In this document: piece by piece, positions 4,993 to 8,302 of the stretch
Layout of the letters: each line of letters begins with the position of its first letter
How positions within the stretch are numbered: the stretch's first letter is position 1
NCBI GenBank assembly: GCA_026388865.1
Contig: JAPLIX010000009.1
Coordinates: 5,153-13,454, forward strand
Direction of reading: 5' to 3'
DNA length: 8,302 bases
Origin: Pseudomonadota bacterium
Lineage (GTDB): Bacteria > Desulfobacterota > WTBG01 > CAIYCZ01
Program-made: the position numbers and the translations under genes
The notes under the pieces: generated by a model
The model's input: the letters and a program-made list of their open reading frames with translations, nothing else
Databases searched by the model: none
What the model was told of the DNA's origin: nothing

Positions 4993-5973
4993 ATGCCATT
5001 ACTCAGGATGAAAAACAAGTCAGTGTCCTCAAGCTTCACAAAACTTGCCCTGTTCGTATTGATTGCAGCGTTCACCGCACCTGCGGGTTTCAGCGCAGAG
5101 TATACGGCGGCAGATAAGAAAGCTTATTTTGCAGCATTGCAGGATGCTGCGGTGGCAACCCAGCAGGAGATAAGCACACATCTTCTATCCGTCGTCCCCG
5201 GATCGGACCGGATCAACCGGCAAAAACTTTTCGGCAGCGACATCACCTGGGAAGGCGAACCGGGGAGTTCACGGGTGCTGGCTGTGGCGTTCATGTCCAA
5301 AGCTTCTTATGAAAAATATTACAAAGAGAACCTTGAGCAGCACAGTAGCTCGTACATCCTCACAAAATGCCTGTGGGTAACGGTTGCGCCGGAGCTTAAA
5401 AACTTCTTTATCTCGAAACGCTGGCTGGGAGAGTGTCCGCCGAGCGCAAAAAGGGTGAAACAGGTGCTGGGTCTGCACCCGGCATACGATTATGACGTAC
5501 TGCTTGAAATGTGGGTCGAGCCGAAGAGCCTGTTTCGCCCCAGCCCTGACCCTGAAATTACCGACCATGAAGCAGCGCTCGCGACAAAAGTTTCTGAGAG
5601 CAACTGGATATTCCCCAACGACTCAAATCCGTTTTTAAAGCTGGACGATACCGTGCTGTTTAAAGACGCCCAGTGGGACAAGGCCGGTGTCCCCTACCGG
5701 GCATGGTTTATCAACCGGGCGCAGACAATTTATGCCGTAGGCAATCCGGATGATCCCGCAACGTGGGGCTATCCCTGGACCCGGCTGGGCTATACCTATG
5801 ACTGGGGAAATTCGTGGGACCATGAAGGAGCGAGCGAGTTTGTGCTGCGCATCGACCCGGAGAAAAACGGCGGAGAAGCAGTGGTTACGCTTGAACAGGC
5901 AATTTACGCGGACACCCCGGAATGGGACAATTATTTCCGCTGCCGGCCGGAGCATGGCAGCCTGTGGCAATAA
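4993..5973 (+). CDS. Conserved-looking secreted protein of unknown function
   Basis: A 326-residue protein I cannot name. The N-terminus is a signal peptide: basic residues at 5-17 (RMKNK...K), a hydrophobic core LALFVLIAAFTAPAG (18-32) and small residues suitable for cleavage around residues 31-35, with no lipobox cysteine. No further membrane segment is visible, so the mature protein should be periplasmic or exported. It is rich in aromatic residues. Its C-terminal third contains the striking run IYAVGNPDDPATWGYPW then RLGYTYDWG (about residues 247-273), and only a few cysteines are present. The start ATG has AGGAGG (4983-4988) 4 nt upstream. It is divergent from AOR, and a palindromic hairpin follows its stop. 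A partnership with AOR is possible from position alone, but nothing in the sequence shows it. Confidence 0.8.
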   Translation: MPLLRMKNKSVSSSFTKLALFVLIAAFTAPAGFSAEYTAADKKAYFAALQDAAVATQQEISTHLLSVVPGSDRINRQKLFGSDITWEGEPGSSRVLAVAFMSKASYEKYYKENLEQHSSSYILTKCLWVTVAPELKNFFISKRWLGECPPSAKRVKQVLGLHPAYDYDVLLEMWVEPKSLFRPSPDPEITDHEAALATKVSESNWIFPNDSNPFLKLDDTVLFKDAQWDKAGVPYRAWFINRAQTIYAVGNPDDPATWGYPWTRLGYTYDWGNSWDHEGASEFVLRIDPEKNGGEAVVTLEQAIYADTPEWDNYFRCRPEHGSLWQ

Positions 5974-5982
5974 ATGTTCCCG

Positions 5983-6009
5983 TGAGCCGGTATTCTCATA
6001 ACCGGCTCA
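5983..6009. terminator. Symmetric hairpin at the convergent gene ends
   Basis: TGAGCCGGT (5983-5991) pairs perfectly with ACCGGCTCA (6001-6009) around a 9-nt loop. It lies 9 nt after the stop codon of the secreted-protein gene, and the stop codon of the PutP remnant on the other strand is in the loop. Neither side has a T-run, so it is only terminator-like. Confidence 0.45.
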
Positions 6010-6130
6010 GCTCAAAATCCTGCCGAATGTCTTCTGACGGTTCTTTATCCAGAAGGCGCACCGCAACAATTGCAATGACAGCGAGCGCAAAGCCCGGCAC
6101 GATCTCATAGAGCCCACGCCAGCCGAACTG
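5996..6130 (-). pseudogene. C-terminal remnant of a PutP-type sodium/proline symporter
   Basis: On the minus strand the frame ending with TGA at 5996-5998 encodes QFGWRGLYEIVPGFALAVIA and then LLDKEPSEDIRQDFE. This matches what I know of the last transmembrane helix and cytoplasmic tail of PutP-family sodium:solute symporters. Only about 45 of the roughly 500 residues expected survive. Upstream, the reading frame runs into unrelated sequence (near 6130-6190) and no more of the transporter is present. It is a relic and is not expected to be functional. Similarity is judged from memory of the family motif, without a search. Confidence 0.65.
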
Positions 6131-6249
6131 CGAACTGTCACGCCGCCTCTTTGATAAGTCAGAAACAGGAAAGATCGCCGTGAAAGTCATTAATCACTAC
6201 AGCGATGAGGTCCTAATAGTTTTCCCTGGATAATGATAATAGAAAAACG
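6131..6249. other. Short intergenic stretch with no gene
   Basis: Between the PutP remnant and the purC terminator I see no credible gene, promoter or repeat. An open frame continuing from the remnant to an ATG at 6190 has no ribosome binding site and no recognisable protein sequence. Confidence 0.4.
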
Positions 6250-6286
6250 AAAACCCTTTGCCATTAAGCTGTTGGCAGAGGGTTTT
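6250..6286 (-). terminator. Bidirectional-looking terminator closing the kor-purC operon
   Basis: AAAACCCTTTGCCA (6250-6263) pairs with TGGCAGAGGGTTTT (6273-6286), 13 of 14 positions, around a 9-nt loop. On the minus strand CGTTTTTCT follows, giving a U-tract 25 nt beyond the purC stop codon. The plus side is also T-rich (TATTTTAATT), so it may stop transcripts from both directions. Confidence 0.8.
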
Positions 6287-6310
6287 TATTTTAATTCTAA
6301 CGTACAGTGT

Positions 6311-7210
6311 TCAGCCTCTAAATTCTTTCCCGGTGAGCCTGCGGAAGGCTTCCTGGTAGCGCTGGCTGGTTTTTTGAATGATCTCTGCAGGAAGCGTGGG
6401 GGCAGGCGGTTTCTGGTCCCAGGTAAGGCTGAGCAGATAGTCACGCACAAACTGCTTGTCAAAGCTGTTCTGCGCTTTTCCCGGCGCATAGGAATCCTGT
6501 GGCCAGAAACGCGATGAGTCGGGTGTGAGCACCTCATCAATAAGAATAATCTCATTGTTGAGGGTACCGAATTCAAACTTGGTATCAGCAATTATTATTC
6601 CCCTTTCCTCTGCTATTGACCGGGCTTTCTGGTAGATGGCAATGGTAAGCTGCTTGAGCCTGGCTGCTGTCTCTTTGCCCACCAGTTTCTCCGCGGCTGA
6701 AAAATTGATATTTTCATCGTGGGTGCCTATTTCAGCCTTGGTCGAGGGAGTGAAAATCGGCTCGCCAAGCGCATCTGATTCCTTCAGGCCCGCGGGCAGC
6801 GGAATGCCGCAGATCGTCCCGCTCTTCTGATAATCCTTCCACCCGGAGCCGGAAAGATAGCCGCGCACCACGCACTCTACGGGAAGCGGCTTTGTTTTTT
6901 TGATGAGCATGCTGCGGCCGGAAAGAATATCCTGGTACTGCCGGCAGGCCGCGGGAAAATCTTCCACGCGGGTGGAGATGAGATGATGGGGCACAATGCC
7001 GGCCAGCTGGGAAAACCAGAAGGCGGAAAGCTGCGTGAGGATTTTTCCCTTGCCGGGAATCCCGTTGGGGAGAATTACATCAAAGGCAGAGATGCGGTCG
7101 GTGGCAATCATCAGCAGCGCGTCGCCCAGGTCGTAGAGGTCGCGCACCTTGCCCCTGTTGAGCAGTTTTAAATCCTTAAATTCGGTCTGGAGAATTATCT
7201 GTTCAGTCAT
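6311..7210 (-). CDS. purC: Phosphoribosylaminoimidazole-succinocarboxamide synthase (SAICAR synthetase)
   Basis: A 299-residue enzyme of purine biosynthesis. It joins CAIR and aspartate using ATP to give SAICAR. The family signature is complete: GKVRDLYD (20-27) of the nucleotide-binding loop; ATDRISAFDVILPNGIPGKG (36-55); VECVVRGYLSGSGW (111-124), the classical SAICAR synthetase pattern; EPIFTPSTKAE (150-160); IADTKFEFG (207-215); and LIDEVLTPDSSRFW (223-236). Length fits the longer bacterial and yeast-like class (about 300) rather than the short form of about 240. It lies 30 nt downstream of korC on the same strand and ends just before a strong terminator, so it is probably cotranscribed with the kor genes. 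The ribosome binding site is weak (AGGG about 9 nt from the ATG), which may mean translation partly depends on korC. No missing residues are noticed. Confidence 0.96.
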   Translation of the reverse strand: MTEQIILQTEFKDLKLLNRGKVRDLYDLGDALLMIATDRISAFDVILPNGIPGKGKILTQLSAFWFSQLAGIVPHHLISTRVEDFPAACRQYQDILSGRSMLIKKTKPLPVECVVRGYLSGSGWKDYQKSGTICGIPLPAGLKESDALGEPIFTPSTKAEIGTHDENINFSAAEKLVGKETAARLKQLTIAIYQKARSIAEERGIIIADTKFEFGTLNNEIILIDEVLTPDSSRFWPQDSYAPGKAQNSFDKQFVRDYLLSLTWDQKPPAPTLPAEIIQKTSQRYQEAFRRLTGKEFRG

Positions 7211-7240
7211 ATCATGTGCCCTGAAGCTGTCAGCTATTTG

Positions 7241-7822
7241 CTACACCTCATCATAGCGCTTTCCCGCGCGGGAAGAGCTCTTTTTAATTTTTGCCTGGGC
7301 TGCCTCAACCCCGGCCTGAAACGCCTTTTTATTCAGCTCTACAAACTGCTTGGGCACCCTGCGCAGCACCGCCTTTTCCATGGCAGACTCTGATATGTGG
7401 GGGAAAATCTGTGACATGGCCCCGAGCGCGACAATGTTGGCGACATTCTCCCGGCTGAACTTTTCCCGGGCAATCCGCGTGAAGGGGATGGCATACGCCG
7501 GCGCGTCAGCGTTCTGAGACACGTAGGTCGAGTCAATAATTAAAATACCCTCGGGTTTCAAATACTGATAATTCTCGTCGCAGGCATCCTGGCTCATGGC
7601 CAGCAGCAGGTCAAGCTCTGAGGCCTTGGGATAGTTTATCTCCTCATCGCTGATGACCACGTCAGAGCGGCTGAAGCCTCCCCGTGCCGCAGCGCCATAG
7701 GCCTGCGTCTGGGCAACAATTTTTCCGTCATAAATGCCCGCGGCTTCTGCCACGATGATGCCGGCAAGGATCAGCCCCTGTCCGCCGAGCCCTGCCAGGC
7801 GAATTTCATACTGCTCTGCCAT
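7241..7822 (-). CDS. korC: 2-oxoacid:ferredoxin oxidoreductase, gamma subunit
   Basis: A 193-residue gamma subunit of a pyruvate/2-oxoglutarate-type ferredoxin oxidoreductase. The N-terminal GLGGQG (11-16) and the region QTQAYGAAARGGFSRSDVVIS (39-58, with QxxYGxxxRGG at its core) are the family signature. In these complexes the gamma domain contacts the alpha and beta subunits and helps form the site where CoA drives release of the acyl-CoA product. The start ATG is preceded by AGGGA about 7-8 nt upstream. It begins 32 nt after the beta subunit stop. I favour a 2-oxoglutarate or branched-chain type because the gamma subunit is a separate small protein paired with a KorB-like beta. Exact 2-oxoacid specificity (Kor versus Vor) cannot be read from this subunit. 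Confidence 0.88.
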   Translation of the reverse strand: MAEQYEIRLAGLGGQGLILAGIIVAEAAGIYDGKIVAQTQAYGAAARGGFSRSDVVISDEEINYPKASELDLLLAMSQDACDENYQYLKPEGILIIDSTYVSQNADAPAYAIPFTRIAREKFSRENVANIVALGAMSQIFPHISESAMEKAVLRRVPKQFVELNKKAFQAGVEAAQAKIKKSSSRAGKRYDEV

Positions 7823-7854
7823 GAGAAATCCCTATTGCGGTGAACATTTCCTGC

Positions 7855-8302
7855 TCAGGCTTTTTGCGCCCGCTCCATAAGTTTTTCATATTCTTCGCAG
7901 TACTCGGGCTTATCCAGATCCGCCAGCACCCCGAGCACTGTTTTACCCCTGAGCTCTTCCGGGCTCATGCTCTGCACATCATGCATTGACACCAGGCTGT
8001 CCCGCTGCTGCTTGAGCATGCTGACCCCGCTGCCCAGGCGGTTATTGCGGCCATAAATAGTGGGGCACGGGGTTATTACCTCAAGTACGGAAAACCCTTT
8101 TTTGCTGATGGCCCTGGCCATCAGCTCATCAAGCTCATCGACATGGTAGGTGGAGCCGCGGGCAACAAATGCCGCACCTGCAGCTTCGGCAAGTTTGGGA
8201 ACATCAAACGGGTTCTCAATATTGCCCATGCGCGCGGTTGATGCAATGCTGCCCAGCGGCGTGGTCGGGGAAATCTGCCCGCCGGTCATGCCGTAGATGC
8301 TG
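7855..8302 (-). CDS. korB: 2-oxoacid:ferredoxin oxidoreductase, beta subunit (C-terminal part, 5' end outside window)
   Basis: The visible part is about 149 residues and the frame stays open to the right edge, so the gene begins outside the window. The first residues, IYGMTGGQISPTTP, form the thiamine-diphosphate and Mg binding segment conserved in beta subunits. Further on are ARGSTYHVDEL and VITPCPTIYGRNN, the latter the usual KorB sequence near the Fe-S/CoA side of the active site. With alpha and gamma subunits this enzyme decarboxylates 2-oxoacids oxidatively to acyl-CoA, reducing ferredoxin. The stop at 7855 is 32 nt before korC with no terminator between, so they form one operon. The alpha subunit, and a ferredoxin-like delta subunit if present, should lie to the right, outside the window. 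An internal ATG at 8289 is not the real start because family sequence precedes it. Confidence 0.93.
   Translation of the reverse strand, partial: SIYGMTGGQISPTTPLGSIASTARMGNIENPFDVPKLAEAAGAAFVARGSTYHVDELDELMARAISKKGFSVLEVITPCPTIYGRNNRLGSGVSMLKQQRDSLVSMHDVQSMSPEELRGKTVLGVLADLDKPEYCEEYEKLMERAQKA

Overview
The window reads as a piece of a strictly anaerobic bacterial chromosome. The metabolic genes are a 2-oxoacid:ferredoxin oxidoreductase (beta and gamma subunits) and a tungsten/molybdenum aldehyde:ferredoxin oxidoreductase (AOR), both oxygen-sensitive and ferredoxin-linked. Codon style, the PutP remnant and the GTCCCC-type dispersed repeats at the left edge suggest a Desulfobacterota-like (sulfate-reducing or syntrophic) organism. 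That placement is inference; no rRNA or marker search was possible.

Right part (about 6250-8302, all on the minus strand): the 3' end of korB, then korC and purC, closely spaced (gaps of 32 and 30 nt) and closed by a strong hairpin terminator at 6250-6286. This is an ordinary housekeeping operon: 2-oxoacid oxidation to acyl-CoA with reduced ferredoxin, plus one step of purine synthesis.

Middle part (about 2738-6130): a full AOR gene on the minus strand is divergent from an unrecognised secreted protein gene on the plus strand. Their shared 299-nt intergenic region carries a near-palindrome flanked by an exact 8-bp direct repeat. Downstream of the secreted protein gene lies a short C-terminal remnant of a PutP-type sodium/proline symporter.

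Left part (about 1-2690): an accessory region. From right to left, that is in the direction of transcription, it holds: a site that looks like an integron attC recombination site (2528-2594); a pRiA4b ORF-3-like gene; a MazE/MazF-type toxin-antitoxin operon with its own promoter and tandem operator-like repeats; a decayed second copy of the AOR 3' end with its terminator; a second terminator; and an AT-rich HNH endonuclease gene with its own promoter and a TTG start. The far left holds dispersed GTCCCC/ATTTCC repeats and a plus-strand terminator. The AOR 3' end therefore occurs twice in the same orientation, flanking about 1.26 kb of accessory DNA.

No CRISPR array, complete transposase, integron integrase, tRNA or rRNA is visible. 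The best leads are the attC-like site with its possible cassette, and the duplicated AOR 3' ends around it. I do not see a convincing wholly new system.
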